From the NCBI RefSeq assembly GCF_000204055.1, contig NW_006768775.1, positions 659,252 to 687,169 of the forward strand: 27,918 nt of DNA, written 5' to 3'. The stretch comes from Melampsora larici-populina 98AG31. Lineage: Eukaryota; Basidiomycota; Pucciniomycetes; Pucciniales; Melampsoraceae. Both the position numbers and the translations under genes were made by a program. Shown here piece by piece: positions 20,075 through 27,918 of the stretch. Numbering within the stretch: the stretch's first letter is position 1; the number at the start of each line of letters is the position of its first letter. The notes beneath the pieces are model-generated. The model searched no databases. It was not told the DNA's origin and worked only from the letters and a program-made list of their open reading frames with translations.

Positions 20075-20287
20075 ATGAAACTCAGCAATGTTGCAGCCAT
20101 GCTCTTGATGTCTATAACATTCAGTCAAGCCTTTGGCGCAATGATTCAGGGTCTCAAGAGTGAAAAGCAAATCATACCAGTTGAAGTTGATATAGCCGAC
20201 CATGCCAACATTGCTGGAGTTGAGCCAGATCATGTATGTCGTTGTAAAGGTAATTTTTGCACGTGCGATTCACTTAGAAAACCCTGA
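20075..20287 (+). CDS. Candidate small secreted cysteine-containing protein (70 aa)
   Basis: Starts at ATG 20075 (A at -3). The first about 21 residues (MKLSNVAAMLLMSITFSQAFG) fit a secretion signal: short charged start, hydrophobic core, small residues before a likely cut after AFG. The mature part is about 49 residues, charged, ending in a cluster with four cysteines (CRCKGNFCTCD). Size and signal resemble fungal effector candidates, but no family is recognised. Alternative model: donor after 20249 (AAAG/GTAATT) and acceptor at 20316 (TTGCCCAG) remove a 67-bp intron and join in frame to a second exon from 20317 (PHAFHTTHMADDLASRP), giving a longer protein. Following frames become hydrophobic and doubtful. 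It may also be a decaying gene; no neighbour supports a role. Confidence 0.4.
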   Translation: MKLSNVAAMLLMSITFSQAFGAMIQGLKSEKQIIPVEVDIADHANIAGVEPDHVCRCKGNFCTCDSLRKP

Positions 20288-20316
20288 GGCTCCAAATGAG
20301 CAAATGGTTTGCCCAG

Positions 20317-21060
20317 TTCCACATGCCTTTCACACCACACATATGGCAGATGACTTGGCAAGCAGACCCAATTTGGCAGCATTGATCAAACACTATCACT
20401 TTGGAATTGATCAAAATGTAGAGTTTTTGGTTCTTATTGTGTATTGCTTCATTTTTCCAGTAGTTCTGATCTGGATTGAATTGATTAAGAATCAGTCAAA
20501 ATATTTTTGTTGTGTGGTCTCTGTTCATCTTAAGTGTACTGTTTCCTCTTTTCAATTCTTACTCTTGAATTGATCAGAGTTGTATATCTCATTGGCTAGA
20601 AAAGTTGTCACACTTGCCTGAAAATTTTGAAGCCAATTTCCCCACAGTCAAGGCCACAGCATTGGCTCCAGCTCCATCCACAACTTGCCTTTTTACTTGG
20701 TCCTGTTTTACAACCTTTGCATATACAAAATCATCATTGAGTACTTGAAAGATGAGGCTCAAGGCCTGTGGCAACATGTCAGCTGTTGTCAAGATGTCCG
20801 TGTCTTGCTTTTGTTAGGCTTGACACCGGATTTAAAGCATTGGGGTTGGTGGCATTGCAAGATGTTCAAAGGCTTTGTTGGATATGCTCTGCCATTTGTT
20901 GTTTACATTGATTTATTTTACATTTCTCAAACTTCAAAGTGCCTTTGGTCTTTACATATGATATTGAACATGTACACTAATTCTGGTTGTCTTCCCTGAG
21001 GCTGAAGTTGCAACTGTTGTCATTATGGGTTATATCATTGTACCATGTATCTTCTCAAGC
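20317..21060. other. Region with weak coding traces
   Basis: 20317-20573 may be a second exon of the secreted-protein model. At 20590-20690 the + strand reads LPENFEANFPTVKATALAPA, which looks coding-like but is short and isolated. The remainder (20700-21060) contains open frames without recognisable domains. No RNA gene was seen. Confidence 0.3.
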
Positions 21061-21080
21061 GGCCACCCAAAAAGTATTGC

Positions 21081-21192
21081 CACTATACTATACTATACTA
21101 TACTATACTATACTATACTATACTATACTATACTATACTATCCTATACTATACTATACTATACTATACTATACTATACTGCACTATACTATA
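21081..21192. repeat. (CTATA)n microsatellite
   Basis: About 22 copies of the pentamer CTATA, almost perfect; one copy has A to C near 21142 and the last copies break up at 21180. Because the unit length is five, all three frames of each strand stay open, which explains the tyrosine/leucine-rich open frames at 20987-21249. Short inverse stretches (tatagtatag at 21231 and 21253) lie just downstream. Confidence 0.97.
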
Positions 21193-21230
21193 ATGCACTA
21201 CACTATAATGCATCTGAGCTATACTTGGCA

Positions 21231-21549
21231 TAGTATAGTTCTGACCTGAGTATAGTATAGTTGAAATATACTCAGTATAGATTAAATATACTGAAGTATA
21301 GTCAGATTTTTTTTTTGCAAACTGGTGTAGGCATCTTTCAGGATATTTGGTAAATCCAACTATACTGGTATAGTGGTCAGTATTCCATTCTTACTGGAAT
21401 TGTTTATTGCACTTATGTCCTTACAATCCTTTACGGGATTGTCCATTTCACATAACCTTTACAGGTCTGTACATTATTTGTCTCCGGATGCCTACCACAT
21501 TCTGAAACTACCTCCACCCTTTGTACTCACTTTAAGTTGCTGAGTACAA
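21231..21549. repeat. Stem-loop-dense non-coding tract
   Basis: Consecutive perfect inverted repeats: CTATAC/GTATAG (21360-21365 / 21368-21373), ATTCCA/TGGAAT (21382-21387 / 21395-21400), CAATCC/GGATTG (21424-21429 / 21436-21441), TTGTACTC/GAGTACAA (21521-21528 / 21542-21549). GTAGGCATC/GATGCCTAC (21327-21335 / 21487-21495) encloses the first three. No protein is encoded. Confidence 0.55.
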
Positions 21550-21599
21550 TTGGTACGGGGGGGCGCCGCCGCTGGGCCTCTTGGTTTGTGTGGCTGAGA

Positions 21600-22292
21600 A
21601 AATCCTTCTTGCTTTGCAAACCTTGATGCCCTTGACTTTGCCGGTGTGGTAATCAATCTATGAGACCAATCAAAAAAACCAAAAAATCAAGAAAAATTGA
21701 ATTTTGAATCACATCAATTATATAACATATATTTTATCTTTACATACTCAATTTATTTAGACAAACTTAATATGATAAGTATAAACTATTAACCAACAGA
21801 TTACAAAAAGAAAGAAAGAAAAAAAAACATAAGAAAAACTCGAAAACAGAGGTATACAGGTTGGAAATGGTTTTTAGGGTATTAATGTTAGGTTTATGGG
21901 TTTAGTAGGGTCAAAATATGGAAGATGAGCACTATGTTAGTCAGTAACAACTTTAATCTTGGTGGTTGATAAGAGAAAATAGAAGTTATCAAGGAAATGG
22001 AAAAAAGTCGAAATTGGTTTACAAGGGTTTACAGGTAGTTTTACATATGTAACAGTGGTATTAGTAATGAATAAGGTTACCAAGAGTGTTTTAAAGGATT
22101 TTCACGGTTTGAAATTGCTGTGTAAAGTTACAGAAGGAAAGAAAAGCTTAGTAAAAGGTGTGTAAGTGAAGAAAATAGGTGAAAATAGTCAAAAATGAAG
22201 GTAGATGATTACATGTGTCAAATGACGTCAGAACATGATGAGTAATAGTTCATTTGACGCAGAATCATCCAATTCATAGTTTACAACCTTTA
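21600..22292. other. Intergenic, purine-rich, no gene seen
   Basis: A/G-rich + strand with long runs such as aaagaaagaaagaaaaaaaaac near 21810 and no supported gene. Confidence 0.45.
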
Positions 22293-22296
22293 AATC

Positions 22297-22385
22297 TCAA
22301 TACCTAGCGTATTGATCTTATTCCCAAGTTAGAAAGTTTGGCTTTTCTGACTTCATCTCAAGTTAGAGATGATGAGACATGGATT
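22297..22385 (+). repeat. 89-bp perfect direct repeat, copy 1
   Basis: Identical over 89 bp to 22859-22947. It contains two stems: CAATAC/GTATTG (22298-22303 / 22309-22314) and TCATCTC/GAGATGA (22353-22359 / 22366-22372). AATC stands directly before this copy and directly after copy 2. Confidence 0.95.
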
Positions 22386-22858
22386 GTAAGGATGTGACAA
22401 TGGCACGAGGAATGTCCCCCGGCCATGTCACAAGTTCTCTTAGAGATGTCCTGTAGGTTGGAAATGACGAGTGTGGTAAGACAGGCCGTTGCGCCCTGAA
22501 TGATCTCATGAGCTTGAAGACTCACTCTCTTCCCTCTTTCCGCTCCAGAAAGTCTTCCCACTCTCTCGTCTTTCTCTCTTCTCCTCCCATCTCGTCTCCT
22601 CCGTCGAAATCCTACGATCATCCTGAAGATAACTTGTGGATCATCGATAATCCCTTTTTGAGCCCTCATGTCTTTCAGACCCCTCCCACCCTTCGGCTCT
22701 AAGGATCTCCGTCCCCCAATCTTCTGAGATCGTAGCATCTTCTCGTAGGTTTCCCTTACGGATGCCTAACGGGGATGCTTCAAACGCTAGGCGTTTTTTA
22801 CACCCACAGCTGAGCAAGACTCACTCCTGTTCTTCAGGAGCAAGTCTTGCACCCAGCA
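22386..22858. other. 473-bp segment between 89-bp direct repeats
   Basis: Either the interior of a small element with 89-bp terminal direct repeats or the rest of a partial tandem duplication. It is GC-richer than its flanks and has several stems: TGTGACA/TGTCACA (22393-22399 / 22436-22442), GATCTC/GAGATC (22704-22709 / 22726-22731), AAACGC/GCGTTT followed by a T run (22782-22787 / 22791-22796), and GCAAGACT/AGTCTTGC (22814-22821 / 22843-22850) with an inner TCCTG/CAGGA. A 126-codon minus-strand frame (22738-22358) rich in arginine and a + frame at 22508-22702 show no domain. Confidence 0.55.
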
Positions 22859-22947
22859 TCAATACCTAGCGTATTGATCTTATTCCCAAGTTAGAAAGTT
22901 TGGCTTTTCTGACTTCATCTCAAGTTAGAGATGATGAGACATGGATT
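22859..22947 (+). repeat. 89-bp perfect direct repeat, copy 2
   Basis: Identical to 22297-22385. This copy reads through into the decayed frame that follows (DDETWINPSSC), so it is probably the original location and copy 1 the by-product of duplication or insertion. Confidence 0.95.
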
Positions 22948-23233
22948 AATCCATCATCTTGCATTAAAAGTCCTTCAAATAAAACTTCTCAATATAAACT
23001 GGATACCAATCTATTCTGGACTCCTTCTTTAACACGATTTACTAAGAGGTCCATCACAGCTATCACCAACGTAGAAAAAAAACACATATTAGATTTCTAA
23101 TTTGATTCATCCATTAAAAAGACAGAAAAGCTCGAACCTTTTGATACTAAATCTTGAATTGTGTTTCTTACAATTCGAAAATAAGATGACATTAATGATC
23201 TAGTCAGGTTGATTTCTCTGTGCTCTCAATCAG
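22893..23233 (+). pseudogene. Decayed exon, protein not recognised
   Basis: A frame open to TAA 23098-23100 reads LTSSQVRDDETWINPSSCIK and later TNLFWTPSLTRFTK. The same frame continues after the TAA through FDSSIKKTEKLEPFDTK, TGA (23155), IVFLTIRK, TAA (23182) and DDINDLVRLISLCSQS to a CAG/GTAACA splice donor at 23233. The regular amino-acid content across three stops suggests a real former exon. The stops can each be reached by one C-to-T or G-to-A change from CAA, CGA or TGG. I cannot name the protein. Confidence 0.5.
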
Positions 23234-23259
23234 GTAACAGTATCCTCTATTCTTCTTCA

Positions 23260-23863
23260 GTTGTCTAAACAAAAAATATTTTAATTCATCTGCTGGATAG
23301 GAATCCCAAATCTAGTAAAGTACCATAAGTACTCCCTCTAGCATATGTTTTTCAAGACTCTTCATATTGAATGCAGCATTAACAGCTTCGAATCCAGAAT
23401 TTCTGAATCCACCAGATCTATGTTGATTCGAACCATTATCATGACCCATACCAGTAAGACTATGTCAATTCAATCAATGTGGTTGAGTTTGCTGTGATAA
23501 CATTCCACCACCAATCCCATTGGTAGATCCACCAAAAAAGTAAATCAGGAATGACTCTTTAGCATTTCCATACTGTGGTGAGGATCCATCAGAATTTCGA
23601 CCATCATGATGATGAGATTAAGAAGGATTAGAATTTAATGGATTCAACCAACTATCTGAAACGATCCTTGTACTATTTGGTCTTGTCTAATGAGATCGTC
23701 AAATTGTCAATGAGTTATTGAGCGGCACTGATGAGGGACGCGTCAAAGGAGTGTTATGCAGTTGAACTTGTTGATGATGAGCTTGAGCATTACTATTCTC
23801 AGAAACACGGTCATCATCTTCAATCACACTTGAAGAACCCTTGCCGTCTCCATCAGAATCAGA
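23260..23863 (-). pseudogene. Decayed low-complexity regulatory-type protein, minus strand
   Basis: On the minus strand a TTTTCACAG acceptor (just above 23863) opens a frame reading SDSDGDGKGSSSVIEDDDRV, then NAQAHHQQVQLHNTPLTRPS, up to a stop at 23699-23701. The same frame continues past several stops with SDSWLNPLNSNPS, GNAKESFLIYFFGGSTNGIG, NGSNQHRSGGFRNSGFEAVN and NMKSLEKHMLEG to about 23260. The S/N/Q/H-rich composition is typical of fungal transcriptional or RNA-binding proteins, but no domain identifies it. At least five in-frame stops show it is dead. Confidence 0.5.
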
Positions 23864-24304
23864 CTGTGAAAAGAACCCCGAAGAGATATCAAACCAAGGA
23901 AAGGTGAGACAAAAGGGGTTGAAAAAGCGAACTGAGAAAGAGACCCCAGCTACAATTGAAGCCGATGGTAGCAACAGACAACGTAGGGGAACCATTTCCC
24001 ACCCTTCTGCGATCCATAACTCCGTTGGTAATTGCGTGGGTAGCATGCTGCATGATGCCGTTGATTTGATGCCTTTTCGCTGGAAAGGACAAATAGCTGA
24101 CATGATGGTTTTGGTTTCAACAATCGGTTCTTTTCAGGAGACCGTGTCGGACAGCATGTACTTTGATCGGAGCCTGTGATTTCAGTAGCAATCAGGAAAG
24201 TGGAGGAAAGCGGAAGAGTGCTTTTTACTACGATGGCGAGATCGATCTCAAGAATACAATCAGTGTCAGCAACTGTTGCATTCCAAATGTCCTGGGGAAA
24301 ATAT
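23864..24304 (+). other. Open frames of unknown status
   Basis: Two + frames overlap head to tail: 23841-24179 (112 codons, basic, later IHNSVGNCVGSMLHDAVDL) and 24176-24424 (82 codons). A 150-codon minus frame (24402-23950) covers the same DNA. None has a recognised domain or clear coding advantage over the others, so I do not call a gene. Confidence 0.25.
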
Positions 24305-24690
24305 GAAAGTTTCATCACAAAAATTATGAGAGAACAATTCAATATCGCTTTGAGCAAGGAGAAACGTTTTAAAAACTTCGTAGATAAGAGGCTTTTCATC
24401 ACGTGGCGATGGAATGATCAATAGGATAGATCCGAGGTATAAGTGCTTTTACATGCACAGCAAAAACGATGTGTTGGGGAGGCGAACAAACGGGAGCTTT
24501 TTGGAAAAGTAAGTAGTTGCTAGATAACAGGAGTGAAAAGAGGGCTATGGCATCATTTGAAGGTTTCATTACGATAAAGCATGAGAGAACAATAAGATGG
24601 CATTTCGCGCGAAGAAAAGCTTTTGGTACACTTCATGCATGAGATGCTTTTTGTCATCGCGTGGCGGTGGAGCAAAATGATAGAGGCAAA
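24305..24690 (+). repeat. Diverged direct duplication (two units of about 125 bp)
   Basis: 24305-24430 and about 24559-24690 share an ordered series of phrases: gaaagtttcatcac / gaaggtttcattac, atgagagaacaat in both, then aggcttttcatcacgtggcgatgga / atgctttttgtcatcgcgtggcggtgga. Identity is roughly 70 percent by eye. No function is apparent. Confidence 0.55.
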
Positions 24691-24899
24691 AGATCAGTGC
24701 TTTTGGGAAAAGTAAAAAGGATGTATCAGCAAAGATGAAAAGTCACAGGGAGGGCATTTGGAATCGGGTGCAGCAGGCATAAGGCATAGAAAAGAATATA
24801 AATAGAGAGCGTTGTTGGATTTTATGATCAGCATCATTCAATGCTACTCACGGCTATTCACGTATGTAGGCCTCAAGTGAGAAGCGGAGAGATCCCGGT

Positions 24900-26370
24900 G
24901 TTTCACCAACTCAATTACTGAATTGCTGCCAAATTGGCGTAGGATTCAGTGGTTTTGGGGGGTGAATCCGGATTTAAGAATATTAATTATTGGGGATGTT
25001 AATTACTTTGATTATTATGTAGTCCTATTTTTAAAGCTATCCTTTCTGTGCAGGAAACTGGACATATGAATGTGGTGTGTGGCAAAATTACATACACTGT
25101 TATGGTTTGTCAGGGTGGCTACTACTTAGAGAGTCAAGTAGTCTAGTGATTACTTGATTCACAGTCCTGACAAGGGATTCCGCTGGTTACACGGGATATC
25201 CACTGTTGTATCTCATCCTGAAGTAAGGATAATGATAACAATTAATGTGGGTAAGACCACAAGCTCCTCACAATGTTTCAAAGAAACATGATTCTGAGGC
25301 CCACTGTAAGTTAACAGATGTAAGGTGGTCAAACTTTGGGCCTGGTATATAATCTCGGAGATACACAATCTAGAGTAGCCTGCGTCCGAAGACTAACAGG
25401 GATCTTGCCAACTTTGTGTTGCAAGAACTGGGTAGTGACCAAGGAGATCTACGTGGCTTTTAGGTACATAAAAATGTTCTGGATTTGAATCTATAACATT
25501 TCATATTCAAAGCTATTAGGCAGAAAGAATGAATACAATGGGACTATATTAGCCGGAAAGTAGACAGATGCATTGGGACTAATAAGATACTAGGAGTAGA
25601 GAAAAGTACAGATTATAGTTCAAGATACTAGGAAGGACAAGTCAACAATTCTTTGACTTTAAGCAACAGGTGAAATGGCACTGAGATTTATATACAAGCA
25701 TAATGATCTTAGCTGGAATTCCAAACAGAGGTAGGTCTGAAATATTTGGTTAAAGTATGGGAAGGTGAGTCCCTCCATCCCTTGGAGAGACTCTCCTATA
25801 TTTATGTTCTTTTTGCTCTGATTTAAGGGAGACATCAGAGATACTTTTCCTTGGCGTATTCTTCTGTACGTGAGTTTCAATTGAGACGTCTTCTCTTTTC
25901 GTGCAAATTAATTTCAATTTAGTTCTCAAGACTGGTCTCACTAGTCTTTTGAATGTCAATAGAAGATTCTAATCAATTTGTTCTCCAGGATGATTAATTT
26001 GTTTTAATTGACTTCTTATCAATTGTATAAGTTCAGAAGTAACTTGGTTCATTTTGATCACCTCATCTCTATGGTGCTAAGGTGAGTAGTATTAACTAGC
26101 CTAATACTTCTGGTATGCAACACGTCCTCATTCAGAAGAGCTTGTTGGAATCATTTGGTTATAGCAACCATCTGAATCTCTTCTTTACAAAAGTAGTTAT
26201 TATCTTTTATGTTTAAAAAGTCTTTGAGATGACCGCTGAGCTTGGACTATACTATTTAATATGTCTTCATATGAGACCGGTATAAGTGATGGAATGTTTT
26301 ATTTCAAAGCTATCCCATATTACAAATGCAAGTGTAGTACTTAAGGCTCTTTGGTCAGTACAAAGAGCTT
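24900..26370. repeat. Long stem-loop-dense non-coding tract
   Basis: A chain of mostly non-overlapping perfect inverted repeats: 24942-24947/24964-24969, 25109-25114/25166-25171 enclosing 25134-25140/25151-25157, 25273-25279/25283-25289, 25484-25490/25505-25511, 25639-25645/25653-25659, 25816-25822/25834-25840, 25928-25933/25943-25948, 26011-26016/26035-26040, 26088-26094/26102-26108, 26130-26136/26171-26177, 26346-26353/26361-26368. A two-part stem GAGTC-C-CTCC/GGAG-A-GACTC lies at 25767-25793. The tract ends close to copy 2 of the dispersed repeat with GCTGACA. It resembles the solo-LTR-like insertion in style, not in sequence. No gene is seen, and left and right ends could not be fixed by a target duplication. 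Confidence 0.55.
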
Positions 26371-26723
26371 GAGTGCTGACAAAAATAGATAGACTTTAGT
26401 AAGATCTCAAATACTCATTGCCTTGGTTAATATCATTTTTATAAGAAGGTACTCATGATGGATTGACAAGCTGACTTTTTTTCTTTTTCCATGTCTTTTA
26501 TGAGAAGGTGGTCTTCATAATAGTACAGTGATTCAATTTTATGGTGGAAAATAACCTTCAAATCTCATTCTTGTGTGAAAAAAGATCAAAATTTTAAACT
26601 TTGGCACCACTCTCAAACCTGCCTCACCCGTAAAAAAAGACAAAAAACAAAATCTCAAAAATTTTGGACCCACAACTCCATGTGGGCGGGCTTGGAACAT
26701 GGACTTGGGTTTACCCACTGTAT

Positions 26724-26728
26724 GTACC
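26724..26728. repeat. Target site duplication GTACC, left copy
   Basis: GTACC before the outer MITE; same at 27275-27279. Confidence 0.85.
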
Positions 26729-27274
26729 ACTGCCAGCATTAAGTACATTAGTGGCTCTCAAACCTGCCCCGGTTTTCAAAAAACCCAGTTGACCCAGTTG
26801 TTTTTTGGCAGTAACTTTGTGTATCAAGTTGACATTTGTCGACAGCTCCCAGCCAAAAATTCAACTGGGGCAACCGGGTTTTTTGTAACTGGGTCAGGTT
26901 TGAGAGCCACTATTCCTTGGTGGGAATATGACCTAAGCTGGGAACATGATTGAGAGTATATTGGGTCATCAAATCATCTTGCACTGCACATCTGAGCCAT
27001 AAAGCTTATGCTACATATGTGCAAAAATCTGAGTAAGACCTGAGCTATCAGCTACATACAGGTTTGCTCAGTTATCTGCTCATTTAGACATGCAAATCAC
27101 ATGTAATACCTTCTGTGACTTTGTTCAGATTGAGACATGCATTTCAAAGGATTGACTACATATATCACAATGGCGACTTGGGAAGTATTCATGGAGCTGT
27201 GTAACAGTAGCAGAAGTGGAATCTGGTCCCTAGGACCCATATTCCCACCAAGGAACGTACTTAATGCTGGCAGT
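26729..27274. mobile_element. Outer MITE with 37-bp TIRs and 5-bp TSD
   Basis: Left end ACTGCCAGCATTAAGTAC (26729-26746) is an exact inverse of 27257-27274. When the inner MITE and one ATT are skipped, the match extends to 37 bp with one mismatch (left continuing at 26912, right 27238-27274, ...TTCCTTGGTGGGAATATG). GTACC flanks both sides (26724-26728 and 27275-27279). The original length without the inner insertion is 381 bp. No transposase is encoded, and I cannot assign the superfamily from a 5-bp duplication. Confidence 0.88.
26750..26911. mobile_element. Inner MITE nested in the outer MITE's left TIR
   Basis: 162 bp with near-palindromic ends: AGTGGCTCTCAAACCTG (26750-26766) is exactly inverted at 26895-26911, and an imperfect match continues for about 50 bp at each end (runs of aaaaaaccc, cccagttg). 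ATT is duplicated at 26747-26749 and 26912-26914. Removing the element and one ATT rebuilds the outer inverted repeat, which proves the insertion order. A 3-bp duplication would suit PIF/Harbinger-like or related DNA transposons, but assignment is tentative. Confidence 0.88.
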
Positions 27275-27279
27275 GTACC
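27275..27279. repeat. Target site duplication GTACC, right copy
   Basis: GTACC after the outer MITE; same at 26724-26728. Confidence 0.85.
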
Positions 27280-27459
27280 ATATATGCAAATTACCCATAA
27301 AACCCTTGTTTACCAACTTCAAATTTTCCTAATCCCTTAACAACCTCTATCCTTCCTTATCAACCATCAATATCAACATTGTTGCTGACCAATATAATGC
27401 TTTTCTTTCATATTTTAACCTTACTAAGTCCTTAAACCTAACACTACACAAAATGTAAT

Positions 27460-27918
27460 CTTTACCTGGCGGTAAAGAAAACTACTGACATAGAAAAGTA
27501 CTGAGGCAACAGGAAGAGAGCTAAAAATCTGAAAAAATATGCACCTTGTTCCTAGATGTTGGAGCGTCATGATGAGTATTTTTTTGTATTTTACACACGG
27601 ACATTGGTTAATGTACTAACAATAAAGGCTGAGAATCATCAAAAACCCACCTGTAACAATACCTGAAATTTGGCCCTTGATTTTGAAGACAGGATTTTGA
27701 AATCTTCAAACATCAATAACTTTTGCAGTTCTGAATCAAAACACTCGATTTGAAGTGCATTAAAAAGGTGAGCCTTTCCTCTACATTTTTCATTCAGACA
27801 TCACATCTGTAGCTGGTCTCAAAAAGATCCTACAGAGATATTCATGCAGAACTGTTTGAACATATGTAGAGTGTTTAATTGACTAGATAGCACCTTACTA
27901 ACATTATGAAGTGTGAAG
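27460..27918. other. Intergenic, no gene seen
   Basis: AT-rich end of the window. One clear stem, CTTTACC-tggc-GGTAAAG, occurs at about 27461-27478 just past the dispersed repeat. No reading frame or RNA gene is supported. Confidence 0.45.

Larger units (their letters stand above)
26379..27459 (+). repeat. Dispersed repeat copy 2, split by nested MITEs
   Basis: Matches copy 1 at 16349-18280 in the same order and orientation. Here the junction that carries the solo-LTR-like insertion in copy 1 is unoccupied (ggacccacaactcc), while another site, gtatGTACC/atatatgc, carries a 546-bp insertion. Around that site both copies have the same 32-bp spacing once the insertion and one GTACC are removed. 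Confidence 0.85.

Noticed and set aside
20987..21249. Tyrosine-rich open frames in several frames
   Set aside because: They are translations of the (CTATA)n microsatellite, whose five-base unit keeps all frames open.
22358..22738. 126-codon arginine-rich minus frame
   Set aside because: Crosses the border of the 89-bp direct repeat and has no domain; likely accidental.
22782..22800. AAACGC/GCGTTT plus T run as a bacterial-type terminator
   Set aside because: Not meaningful in a fungal nuclear context; it is better seen as one of several stems in the 473-bp segment.

Overview
The window looks like fungal nuclear DNA from a large, repeat-packed genome. A basidiomycete rust (Pucciniales) or a relative is the likeliest source. 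That is an inference from short GT-AG introns of about 59-97 bp, an AT-rich background crowded with mobile DNA, decayed eukaryotic housekeeping-type genes (USP deubiquitinase, RAD5/HLTF-like helicase), a MULE-type transposase fragment and a possible small secreted protein. No prokaryotic signal was seen. No intact conserved host gene is visible, so this is mobile-element and pseudogene territory.

Left part (1-5376): remnants of an unidentified protein (about 612-1208), a ubiquitin-specific protease (1779-2270) and a RAD5/HLTF-like SNF2 helicase (3910-4470), all on the + strand and broken by stops, frameshifts or a lost splice site.

Centre-left (5377-11844): a complete 6468-bp Ty3/gypsy LTR retrotransposon. 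It has two 338-bp LTRs differing at four positions, a GATAT target duplication, a polypurine tract, and the order gag - protease - reverse transcriptase - RNase H - integrase - GPY/F. Two TGA stops, a gag/pol frame change and a probable RNase H active-site substitution suggest it can no longer move by itself. LTR ends, leader, polypurine tract and coding order form one replication unit.

Centre (11850-16350): a 539-bp MULE-like MITE with an 11-bp target duplication (13180-13718), a broken three-exon MULE/FAR1-type gene on the minus strand (15783 to 14626), and a GC-rich hairpin motif present twice.

Right part (16350-27460): two copies of one non-coding repeat, each interrupted by different nested insertions. 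Copy 1 (16349-18280) holds a TG...CA, 5-bp-TSD insertion that looks like a solo LTR and is built almost wholly of stem-loops; a GC-rich MITE with a 10-bp TSD sits inside it. Copy 2 (26379-27459) holds a MITE with 37-bp inverted ends, into which a second 162-bp MITE has inserted. Between them lie a three-unit tandem repeat (18932-19554), a candidate secreted protein gene (20075-20287), a (CTATA)n microsatellite, an 89-bp perfect direct repeat, two more pseudogene pieces and a second long stem-loop-dense tract (about 24900-26370).

The main unexplained signal is the recurrent series of consecutive, sequence-unrelated perfect stem-loops in non-coding DNA, clearest in 16751-18047.
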